Source: Atrichornis clamosus (Eukaryota; Chordata; Aves; Passeriformes; Menuridae). Taken from it: 64,000 nt of DNA. How positions within the stretch are numbered: the first letter of the stretch is position 1; each line of letters starts with the position of its first letter. Location: the NCBI GenBank assembly GCA_013400975.1, contig WBMZ01014180.1, forward strand, positions 1-64,000. Reading direction: 5' to 3'. Position numbers and translations under genes: made by a program. Positions 47,201-59,200 of this stretch are shown one piece after another. The notes beneath the pieces are model-generated. The model searched no databases. It had not been told where the DNA came from and was given only the letters and a program-made list of their open reading frames with translations.

Positions 47201-50200
47201 CAGTCAGAAAATTTCCAGGGTCAGATATGGGCTGAAGTGATCTCTGATATTAAAGTATTAGCTGGCAGAGGGGAAATGAGAATGAGGGAAATAAAAAAAA
47301 TTTTATCATGACTACTGCTTTCAGCTTCTAAACTTTAATAACTTTAATCCCAGATAGAGTAGTTCTGGAGAAGTCAGGCTACGTAGAAGCATTGGCACAA
47401 TTGATGGGTTGCAGGCAAAAACTGAAATAGAAGTGCAGCATCTAGAATATGCATTCTCCTCTCCACTGGGATCTGTAGAAGTGTTTCACTGAAAGGCTCT
47501 GCTGCCAGCAAGACACCACATAGGCTGTGTTACTGCCATTTTTGGTTCTTAGCATTCTGAAATGAGGATAGGAAAGTTTAAACAAAGCAGACAGTTTATC
47601 AGAGGCATAATTTTTTTTAATGTGTTTTGAGTCTGAGGCAAAGCGTTACTGTTCCTGAGATTCTTCTGGCACCCTGTGACTGATAGGGGACTGAATCAGT
47701 GCTCTTTCTGAAGTGTTTTATAAGTTTGAGACCTTTCATTGTGTGAAACTTCTGACTGTCCAGGAAATGTTTAATTGGACAGTGTGCCAGCAGTATCAGC
47801 TTCTGTACATTGCTTCTGCAGTACTGTAAGAAAATGAATTATGTACATAAGGCCCAAACTTCTGATTGCAGTGGTATTTTTCTGTGCTCAGCATGGTTTT
47901 CTCCTGCTTACAAAGAAATACTTCAACTATTCTGGGGTGCTATTGTAGAAGAACTGGCTGACTTGGTGCAATCATTCAGTCATTGGGAGTGTACAGTCAT
48001 TGAAGAGGCTGGGGAGCACTGTTAATCAATAGAAGCAGGCTTTTGTTAAACGTTTGTTTTTCTTCTTATACTTGTTTTCTGGAATCTCCTCAGTAGTGTT
48101 GACCCCTGGCAGTATTCACATTTGTCTTCTGAATTCCCAGCCTTGCTGTTGGTGAGCAGGACACAGAATGTGGTGAGACTCCAATCAGCAGGCACAGCCC
48201 CAGCGTCACCATTTGTTTGCTCCTCTCCCATCTCTCTTTCTTACAATTTGAATGTTATCTGTCTTTAACATTTAAGAGCTAGTACTCCCATGCCAAAGAG
48301 ACTGTGGGTATGTTGCTGCAACTGTCTGACTCTGGGACTTCTGTTTTGCAAGAGCACATGTGCTCTGATCAGGTAGTATCAGAAATTTCTGCTTCAGGGC
48401 TTTTATGAAAGCAGTCTCATGTTATGAACCAGGATTTATGAACCGCAAATGTTACATTCTTGTATGCTTTTACGATGAAAGTACTAAAATTAGCACTACA
48501 GCTGATCCAGTCACTGCTTGCAGTTGGAGTTAAATAGGAATAGTCACAGAAGCTTTGTTATGCTTCTGGATCTGTTAGTCTGGCATCTTTCTGGAGCTTT
48601 AATTCGACATTTTGCCTGACACATAATTTGGCTCAAAAGCGTTTGATTGTGTTAGGATAGTTGGTTAGATTTCAGAAATGTGTGCTGGTATTTGTCTTTT
48701 TCTTTCCATACATCTTCAGTCTTGAATGTATTTGATTCCTCCTCAGGGAACAAGTAACTTCATGGAATCGTGATGCTGCAATGAATACTATACCTCAGGC
48801 TCTGAAAATCTGACTGAAAAACATTTTCCTATGTTACAGATCAACTTTCCATTTAAGTCCAACAGTTTGTTTTCTTTTGTCAGGATGGTAGTTCTTCCTT
48901 ACTGCTACTGAGAAATAGTTTCATTACTGTTAGAGAATGATTCATTAGCATGTGGTTTGCATTTGTAAGAAGCCAGTCTTGTAGAGACCACATTCCTGAT
49001 GCTTGTTTGTTTTACAGACTCAAATGCAGATGTTTTCCTTGTACAAACAAGTCAGAGGTGTCTGTCTAGGTCTGCCAGGCTGGGGGCTTAAGACAACAAT
49101 CCATCCCAGCCTGGCAGGGACACTTCATCCATGCAGACTGTATGCGTTGGCAGCAGCAGCCCTGTGTGCCACGATCCATCTAATCACAGGCTTCTGTGCT
49201 GGGAGGGAGGGCAGCGCTGCCTGGCAACCCTTGTTTTCAGCGGGTCACATCACATCGATGGTAAAGTTGAGGAAGGTGACATGCCAGATCTTGCACAGCA
49301 TGAGCTAATGCTTCGGTTCTCCTAGAAAAAGGGTTATTTGTACTTTGAGGGTTTCTCTTTTATTACTGGGATTTCTTAGAGGCTAGCAAAGTGAGCACGT
49401 CAGAATGTAGAATGGCTAAGAGCCAATCAGACACCACGTCTGTGTCGTGTGTTGGTGCTGCCCTGGCTTAATTTGCTGACCCAACCATCCAGCACTGACA
49501 AATGCCAGGGCAGGACCAGGGCAGTATCATGTGGCAGCAATAGGTCAGTTGGGTTGTGAAATTGCACCTCTTCAGCAGGATGGACTTAGAAGAGTAATGA
49601 ATATGCTGCTGCTAGGTGTGCAGAGCCTGACTGTTTTTGTAGGAGTGACCATGGCTTGTTTTTCCTTCTGGAATTGTGTTGGTGTTGCTGTGTGTCTGTA
49701 TTACCAGTACATCAGATCCTGTGATTCACCTGTAGCAGGATTCAAGAAGGCTTATGTCATTTCAGCTGATGATTGGGACTGACAGCTTCTCTAGGGAAAA
49801 AAAAGCAACTCATCCTGCAGCTAGAACAGAAGGAGTTGTTTTCTCTAAGCAGAGTAGAGAGGTACCTTGGTGATAGCTCATCTTCAAGTGCAGGAGGCAG
49901 AGCCCTTTAATGTCAGAGGGTGTTTGAATGCAGAATGTGCAGACACTGAACTTGCCCAGGTGCTTCCTAGCACAGAGAGGAGTGAGGAGACAGGGGTTGT
50001 GAGCCCTCGGAATTACACTGGAAGAGGTCTGTTGTTTGCAGGACAACTGCTTTGTTTGAACTCCAGGGCCTGAAGGGGTTGAGAAGCAGGTTGAAGGTCC
50101 ATCAGCTCAGCAGATATCTGTAGTCTTGGTGGATATGAGCCTTTTTGAGCTACCAGACAAATCTGTTTTCTTCTGAAATGAACCAGTACATAGAAGCAAA

Positions 50201-53200
50201 GGAGAACTTGTTTGCTTGTACCCTTGTAGCATGGCTTTAAATGTCATGTTGCAGTACTCTGATGGTGCTCAGGCTAGCACGGATTGTGCTAGTGTTTGCC
50301 AAGAGTCCACGTAATGCAAGCAGCTCTGCATGGAAACACTTCCTGTCACAGTAGTTTTCTATCTTCCTCTTCCAGTCCAGCATGTAACTTTCTTCCCTGC
50401 AGTGAAGGGCTGGGAAAATGTTTTGGATTTTCCCCATACCCTTTGCTGTCACAGCTTGCTTGCGTTTGCAGCCTGTTGCTGCTTCTCCAGCTCAGTGAGT
50501 GGTATCTATCTGCCTTGGGGGTCCTACTTTGCACATTTAGTGAGGACCCTGATCCCAGTCTGGTCTCCCAAGTGGTAGCAACAGCCAGGACTGCATGGAT
50601 GTGGGGCTTCCATGAGCAGTTAAGCTAATCCAGTGAATTCTTGATTCCGTCCTCTCTGTGCTGTTGTAACAAAGTACATGAGTTAGTCTGGATACATCCA
50701 TGCTTCAGTCTAAGTTTTATATTGCAGATGTACTGGCTGTGAGCATCGTGTCTAGCAATTTAATGTGGATTGCATATCACTGAGATACTGTTCTGAGTTT
50801 GTACAACTTTCTTTTATATAAAAATCATAGTCCTGAGCAGAGGTGTGGCTTCAAAATGTGCCAAACTTGACTTTTTTTTTTTCCTTTTATTTTCCACCTA
50901 GGTATCACATGCTGTTGCAAAACTAGTATTAGTCAGTTTCCACTGGCAAATCTCAGAGATTTTGGAAAGGTAAGTGTAAATAGTCTTATCTCTTCTGTGC
51001 TCAGTTCTTTTCCCCTGGCTTTGCAGAAATGCTCAGAGTGCTCCATAGGTGTGTTTTTGACAAGTGTCTTTGGACCTGAAAGCAGGACATGCAGTGCATT
51101 TCAGGGGGCAGAGGAAAACCACTGATGTGTTGAGTCTGCACTGCTTGTCAGGAATTTGTAAACAGGGAGATGGTAGTAGTGGTGAATGTCTTTCAGTTTG
51201 AGGAATTATTGTTATGCTAGGAACCCTGTAGATGGATTTGTCTTAAATTCTGAGATAACAGATTGAGAGCGCTGCATCTCTGTTTATTTAACAAACATAA
51301 AGATAACATATGTTCTGCTTTGAACATAGGAACCATAAGTGACAAAGGAACACTGACCCAGTACTGATTCAGTCTTTAGTAGTACATTCACCCTGAAGTT
51401 TTACTTCCTTTTGACGCAAGTGATGTGTTTTTTCCCGAGCTGACTAGCATTTGGAGAGCAGGAGAAGATGGTGTGAGAACTGAGAACTGCAGCTCCCTTG
51501 TTTGGTCAGTGTCACTGTAACAAAGCTCTCCAGCTGATTGCAAAAGGAGGGTTCGGACTCTGCTCAAACATATGCGGGAAGTGTATCGGGAGGCACTGCT
51601 GGCTGGCAGCCCTTCCACACAATACTGGCTCAGGATTGAACATTGTCTGAAAATAGAGCATATCAGCTTGGCTCATTCTGCCCTGCCATTTTTGGCCCTG
51701 TAGCCAGCAACTTCATCCAGAGGACGTATGGAAAATGCATCTTGTGTATGGATGTTGTTGCCTCGTTTGGTACCCTGTATCCTATGAAATCTCTGGGATG
51801 CAATCTGTTACAGAGTAAGTACTTAACTAGACAATAAATTGGAGTTAAAGTGAGACTTAACCAGGATAACTTGGTTTTACAAAGGAATAGGAGACAAGAG
51901 CCTCACTGGTGTGTGTTACTGTGGACAGTGGCTTAGGACTGCTGTAGGAGTGTGGATGGATAATCTTAGCTTAAAAATAACTTTTCAGGGAATGGAGATA
52001 GCTGTAGAAAAATTAATCAAGAAATATAAGGGAAATATTAATCCACTACCAGGAGAAGTATTATTTCTGTTTCTGAAGAAACTCTCATAAAGTTTTGTTG
52101 ATGGGAGCTCAGCTCACTATGTGAAGGAGCCTCACACAGGACACATTTCCATTTTCCTTGTTGAAACCTACCGTACCATTTGCATAGAGCCAACTATTTA
52201 TTCAGGCGAGAAGGATCAATTTAACAATGCAAAATGTATTCAGAAATTGATTTGATCATTCTTCAATTGCCTTTTCAGGCACAAGTCTAATGCTGCCCAA
52301 TTGCTAGTAGAAGCACGAGTTCAGCCCACCTCATCCAAACATGTAAGTATGTGAACTATCCCGTCTGTTCCCTTGGCAGACACCTCTGACCCCCCTCATG
52401 TGGGATTGCATTACTAATGGCATAGTCTGTCCCATGTTAACCCTTTGCAAACTCAGGTCTGACAGCCTAATTCCTTGCTGGATTTACTTCTTAAATGAGA
52501 ATGCATTCAAGAGGTCTGTAATATTTAAATAGCTTCTTTACTATTGGCTTGCAGGTAGTGTTGAAGAATTACTTTCTTCAAGAAAATTAGGATCATTTTT
52601 TTGGCATGAGTAATGGCACACAATGGAAAGGACAGAGTGCAGGGACTTGGCTACCTCTTCCAATTCTGTTCTCTGTAAAAGACACTGAAAGGAAGTTCTG
52701 GCTGTACAGAGTGAACAGAGCTTGTATGTGTCTGGAACAGAGATTTTTAATTTTTTATCTTTTACCTGAGATGACTGTTTGCACTGCTCAGCTCAGGGAT
52801 GCTTAAACTAAATCTCCCAGTGAATTGTGTTGCTGCTGAGTCAGTCAGTGCTGATATTTGAACCAACAACTTGGTCTACACAGATCTTCAGATATTTCCC
52901 CCCCTCCCCCTTTAAATAGAAACTTCCTGTTGCGTGTTTATAGATTTCATTCACAGTGGGTATCTTGGTACAATGCAGAGTTACCCTAGGAACACATTGC
53001 CATGTGTCAGATTTTGAGTGATAAAATACTACATCTGTGAAGCACTCTGGGTTGTGGGGGAGAGGAGATTTTAAAAACCTGATTCGGCATCTGAGCTGTC
53101 TTGTAACTAGCGGATAGTGAAAAAGCTAAGCTGACAGGAGCATAAGCTTCATGGGCTCAAATTATCTACTTAGAGTCCAGAAAAAAAAGAAATCTTAGTT

Positions 53201-56200
53201 ATTTGACATACCTGCAAATTAGTCTATGTATTTTAAGATTTATCTGAATCTTGTGTCAGCTGTCACTTCAGTATTCCTCCTGCAATGGGCCATTCCAACC
53301 TCCTCAGCAGGCAAGGTGAAGACCACTGGCACATCATTTCAGTCAAAGCCCTAGGTTTGGACCAAACACCCTCACAGCTGTATGACAATTTTATATTTTG
53401 CACTGAGGAGGTGGGAAGTGGTGTAGGAATCTTTTCCAATCTGAAACAATGCTTGAGGCAAAGTTCTATACCTACTGTAAAACTGAGACAAAACATATAC
53501 AAATACAAACATTGCAAAACTACCAGACAAAATGCGTGCAAATAATAAATGCAGCAAAGAACAGTGTAACTCCGCAGTCCTGTTGCCACTTCATCTTCTC
53601 ATGGCCACATCATCTTCTGATGAAATACCTGTAGGAGGAGAGAGAAAAGAAAATTCAGTCCCGCTTGGACTGGTTTTAAAAAGAAAGAACTGTCCATCTG
53701 GTGTTAATTTTGTCTTCTCTACTGTGGGCACCTGTGGCTATGCATACATTCCCTCAGCTTCACTCTTTGGATAGTAGTCTGGCTCTTCACTTCATTTGCA
53801 ACAAATCCTACCTGTCTGCCATACGTTACCAACTCCTCTGCTATTTCCCCCCAGCTAAGACCTGCTTGCGGTCCTCCCACGTGAGCAGTTCTAAGCTCTA
53901 AGCAATGAGGTTGCATTAAGCTTCAATGAGTCAGGTAGTCCTTTGATCAGGGGGTTCATTCTATTCAGCTCAGCAACCAACAGCATGGGAGAAGGCTGAC
54001 GGTACAAGACACTCTCATGTATTAATTGGAGGGAAGCAACCTTTTGCACATTCTTGGTGAGATTAGCCAACGTTGGAGTGGGGATAGAGATGGGTTCTCC
54101 CCTCTCTATGGGGTCTAAACCTCCTGCTCAATAGGCTCCCTTTGGGTCAGAGACCAGGGCTCTCTGCCATTATGCATTGTTAAGAACACTCTGGGACCCC
54201 AGGGTTCCTGTGCTTCCTCCTCCAAAAGCTTTATCTTGTCTTCCCCCATCAATGAAATCCTCCACACATACTATTTCAGTTTCCTTTGCATGCCTGCTAT
54301 ATTTTTCTTGCAGCTGAACCAGCTCAGTTGCAGAATAGGTCACTTGTTTAGTTGTTGCAGTGGGTGCCACCTCCTCACACTCCCTCTCATAAACAGCTTC
54401 AGTCTTTATAAGTGGGAGGAGTTTAGGGAGAGGCTGGGGGCCTGGCTTTGCTATATCAAGCTCCTCACAAGGATAAAGGCAGGTGGCATCATCATCAGCA
54501 AGGTCCACCTCTTTAATGAGGCTGGAAAACCCCACGTCACTCTCCAAATTCTTCTTCCCCTTCAAGTGGGAAATCTGCACATATAATTCTCTTTCTCTTA
54601 CAAGGGATTCATTTCGTTGAATATGCAAGTTTTCTGTTAGTCTCTTTTCAGCATTTAACCCATTATGTGTTTTCTGCTGGTCACTGCATTCTGCCTCCAA
54701 GGTCATCTGCAATATCTTACCCAATTAAGTCAAAGACTTATTCACCACCTTATCTCATTGCTTAGCTCCATGCTTATCTCTTTGAGCAACTATTAAAGCA
54801 GCACCTAAAAGTGTACAGACTATGGATTTGCCCTTACCAGTTTTTTCTTCTTCTCTTTTGACAAATACTTTATGTTTTCTGCAACAGCGGCCAGAAAATG
54901 CCAATTTTTCTCAGCCCAGCTCTGTCTGTTTGAAGCTGAACAAGTTTTATTATCTTTTAGCAAGTCTAGCCGTAGGGAGCAGTTCAGATCAGGATTTTCC
55001 CAGGTTACCATGATCTCTCTGCCAGAGAATTCAGCTTCGACCAAGTAACAGTTCTCCTTTGTCCAGCACTCTGTCTGTTATCCCGGTAGAAAATCCCTCC
55101 TCACCACGCCCAGGGACACCCTGCTCTCTGCGCCAGAAAAGTTGTTAGACCCCAAGCTTGCTCAGCGAGTGTTTGAAAGGGTCTTAGGTACTTTGATACC
55201 CCTGGGCAGAGTGCAGGAGAAGGCAAAAGACTTCTCTGGAGGTTGAATAGCAAACTTTTACTTGTAAACTTGAGACCATAAAGGACTTGGCAAATATTAA
55301 AGCAATATCCAATTGAAGTAGGGTGAAGCACTGACTTAGCAAGCTCTAATCCAGCCAATTTCAAGTTACCCAGCTTTTGAGAAAAGGAAGTTAGAAGAAG
55401 AAAGAAGGGGGAGAGAGAGAGAGAGAAGGATCAATTGTCACCACCTTGGATCCAGTGCAATCTTAGCTGCTGTAAGGTCCAAGGCAGTAGGACATGTCAA
55501 GGCTGCACACTCTTATCACAGCCTTTTATCTGCTCCAGTCCCTCCTCACAGGTGGGGCTTTATGTGCCAGTGGCTTGATAGCCCACTTTGGGGCTGGACC
55601 ATAGTCTTCAGGCTCTGGTGGGTGGGATGTGGAGCAGTGACAACCCCGCCTTTGCAGAACTTGTCCTGCCCCTGCTCAAACCCACCCTTTAGTTATTTTG
55701 AGCCGTTAATCATTTTTCCAGTCTCCTACAAATGGTGATTTTATTTTGGGAAGAAAAATATTATGGTTAAAAGGTTAAGTCTTGACAAACTTGATTTGCT
55801 AGGCAATTCATTACAGTCTGTGTGTGCTAGGACAAGCTGCTCTGTGCTTGACTTTTAATGCAGAATTGTGATATTTCTGGGGACAGATGCTGATAGTGTC
55901 TATAAAGGGAGAAGCTGTAGTGGTGAGCTCAGAGAGGCAGCTTGCGAGGATTCGAGGTAGCGCATGTGCTGTTCAGGTTGAGCTGCTGATCCAGGCAAAC
56001 AGTGCATTTGCAGACTCAGTAAATCTTGTTCTGGTCCCTAAGTGAGGCCACTTAGAACAAAGTTGCATTATTTCAGCTTTCATGTGGCCATGCCATGAAT
56101 CAAGCTCTGTCAGTCATGTGGCTGTGTATCGTGGTGCTGCCGCTCCGCATCTCTAGCATGCAGAGATCATCACGGAAACCAATGGCAGGCTCCCACCAGC

Positions 56201-59200
56201 TTCTCCATGAGTAGCAAAACAGATGAAAAGTGATCACATGACTTCTCTGTGAAGGGAGAAATTGGAACATAAACTCCTGCTGATAGCTTTGTAGAGCCTT
56301 GGTCTTGATGATAGTGGGCTAGACCTAGTTCTGCAGGTCCCAGGGGTGATCAGAGATGTGTTGAAGCTGGATCTGTTGTCTGGGGATTAGCTCTGCACTA
56401 CCTAGGAGGAAACCAGACTGCTTTTAGTGGTTTAGTGAAGCAACAGCAGTTATGCCTGATTTGAAACAAACCCTCTTAATCCTTTTCAGCTGAAGGGATG
56501 ATGCCTGTTTTGCCAAATGTAGGTGAGAGATGGGAGGTGATAGTCTGTGAATTCCCTCTCCTCTCTGTATAAACACTCTACATGCTGCACCCTCAATTGC
56601 ATCTCCCATTACCCAAAATTACTGTCCAGTAAAAGGGCACTGCTAAGTCTGTTTCCAGCTATAGCTGCTCTCCAGAGCCTGTGGAAATAGTCTGGCCCAG
56701 CTAACAAAGAATATCAGTAAATCCAGGGAAGAACTAATACAATGATGTGTTTCAAACAAGGCAAGAGTAAGAACAAGAAAAGTCAAGGTGAGTTCTGGGT
56801 AGCACTAGAGTAGAGGCAGGAAGTGTTCAGTGACTGCAAGCTTGTTGTGCTCTGTGAGCTTAAAGAGGTTCTTGAGAAGAATGGGCTGTTTGGGGTAGTG
56901 CAGTACCTCAACACACCAGCAGCACCGGAACCTCTTCTGGTCTGGAGCTCCCTGGAGAGCACTGTCCTGGTGAAGGTGATGCAGGTGTCTGTGAATGAGC
57001 TGAACACACTCTGGGAGAACTGGGATGCTTTCACTGTAATGGTGATTTGTCTCTCTCCCAGGCAATGGTACATTCCTCCCACCACTGCGCGGTGTGCATG
57101 CAGTTTGTCCGGAAGGAGAACTTGCTCTCTCTGGCTTGTCAGCACCAGTTCTGTCGCAGCTGCTGGGAGCAGCACTGTACAGTGCTCGTCAAGGATGGTG
57201 TTGGAGTTGGTGAGTTCAAGGTGGAGGTAGTGCTGGGTCTGTATTTGTCCCACTGGCCATTCTGATGAGTCAAGAGCATGAGTGTAACAAGTTAGAAACT
57301 GCAAATCTGTTGCATCTTGAGCTTGCATTTGTGATTATGTACTGTTGCAATGCCCTGGAGGGCTTGTGGATGCAAACATCTGTTCCCTTTACGTTGGGGT
57401 GAAGCCTGTAGTTGCCCGAGTTGCTTTGGGCTTTTCTTAGCCTGTCTTTCATGCTGGCATCGCAGTAACGTGCGATTTTCTAATTTAAGTATCTGACCAT
57501 GTGAATACTGGTTGAAGCACTCACTGGTCCTGGATACATGTGTGCCCTGTCATCTTTTGGTGAGGATAGTTGGGCTTCAGCTTTTCAGCAGCCCTGATTT
57601 GTTTCACAGTTGTGTCCCTCTTGCCACAACAACAGATGGCACCTAGGAAACAGTTGAATGCTCTCAGTGCATTCACCCCTTAGAATAAGCTGCACTGTGC
57701 TAAAATGTTGCTTTCTCCTCTCAGGGGTGTCCTGCATGGCTCAGGACTGCCTACTCCGGACACCAGAAGACTTTGTGTTTCCATTGCTGCCTAGTGAAGA
57801 GCTGAAAGACAAATACAGGCGCTACCTCTTCAGGGACTATGTGGAGGTAGTGGGTTTTTTCAGTTTTAAATTACCTTGGGTCAAGTCACCAATGACTTGC
57901 AGAAATTTTGTTTGAAGTGTCTTGCATTTTTGATTAGAACTGCAGTAACTGCAGCAAAATTGTCCTCAATAGACATGATGTGGCTGCTCCTGTAGGACAG
58001 CCTCACTGACAAAATGCTCTAGCAGGTTGCCAAAGTAAATTCTGCACTAAGGTCATTCAGTAACTCCTTGGCCGGTGCTTCAGAATTCTCAGTGTTGCAG
58101 CTGAGAATTTCAAAACTTCAATCTGACTATTCAGGTCCTTCTTGTACTTACGTAAATATTTTTAGGGTCAGAAAAATAAGTCCCCCTGAATTGACTTGCT
58201 CAATTACATTTTATGTGGGCCTTTTTGAAATCAAAACAGCAGTTGTTAAGATTAAATGCACAGGATTATTCTGGTAACTGGTAACAGAGTGGGAACACTC
58301 AAGAAGCAGCAAAGCAGTATGAAAGTATAGTGTCACCTCTTCTCAATAAGAGGAAGGAATTCCTTTGGGAAGGAATGGCCACCACAGGAGAGCAGCTGAG
58401 TAGCTTCTAGGACATAAGGAGAAGATGGGGAAAGAGCTCAAATGAAGTAAAATTGTTTGTTCAGTGTCTTTGTGGGGTCTTGTTTGTTGTCCTGACTTAG
58501 TCTGTAACCCTCCATTTGAATTCCCTGTTCTAGAGAAGCTGTAAGTAACTAATAAACCTCTTCCATATTAGGAAAAGAAGGATCTGCTCTGATAGCCAAG
58601 ACCTGGTGACAGTTTCCACTATTTCTTAGTGCAAAATAACTGCCTTGTATGTTTTTGAGAATAGGAGTGGTTAAAGTTGAACAGATAATGCTCTTCTGCA
58701 CCCATTGCTGATCTTGCCCCCTTGGTGTGTCCACAGAGCCATTACCAGCTGCAGCTGTGTCCTGGTGCAGATTGCCCTATGGTCATACAGGTACAAGAGC
58801 CAAAAGCCCGGCGAGTGCAGTGCAATCGTTGCAATGAGGTCTTCTGGTAAGAAACAGAGAAGGTTACAGATCATGGGGAAAGTGTGTGCTGTCCTCAGAG
58901 CCACTCCTTTTGCTTGCCAACAGTTTTGGTGTGTAGAAGTATCTGAAATACTTTGCTAGAGTTGTTTGTAACTTGAGTTAGCCTGAGTAATTGGACACTT
59001 GCAATCTGACTTCTGCAGGTGATCAGACATCCCCTCACTCCCTAAACTCCTTGGAACTTGGGCATTCTGACAACCTTGAGTAATCAAGGGGATATGAATC
59101 TACCATTCTCACACTTCATCTAGGTTTAAAATTTTCCTACAGACATAGTGACTGATAGAGATTCTGGTAGAGAACATGGAGCCCTCCTTGCTACATGTTA

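Larger units (their letters stand above)
38233..50901 (+). other. ARIH2: ARIH2 12.7-kb intron
   Basis: The longest intron of the window. It contains a 19-base T-run at 42086-42104, a perfect 13-bp inverted repeat at 49072-49117 and no recognisable nested gene. Open frames here, for example 42696-42977 and 44223-44630, lack domains. Confidence 0.85.
53719..55730 (-). mobile_element. Endogenous retrovirus remnant: 5' LTR plus gag, 3' part missing
   Basis: In minus orientation the order is LTR, primer-binding-site candidate, then gag-like sequence, as in a provirus. The gag part runs toward lower coordinates and stops near 53719. I find no pol, env or second LTR below it, so the 3' portion is deleted. 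Sequence beside the LTR on the right starts AATGG, but no partner duplication could be identified because the other end is gone. The element is antisense to ARIH2 and does not touch an exon. Confidence 0.75.
52343..57061 (+). other. ARIH2: ARIH2 intron hosting a retroviral remnant
   Basis: This 4.7-kb intron contains, antisense, a single LTR at 55143-55730 and decayed gag sequence at about 53719-55044. The rest shows nothing recognisable. Confidence 0.85.

Noticed and set aside
53263..53589. Minus-strand 108-codon frame with hydrophobic stretches, considered as a retroviral env piece
   Set aside because: No env motif could be recognised, and the gag-like homology has already ended near 53.7 kb.
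56783..57328. 181-codon minus-strand open frame opposite ARIH2 coding exon 4
   Set aside because: It is the antisense shadow of the RING1 exon and its flanks, with no domain of its own.
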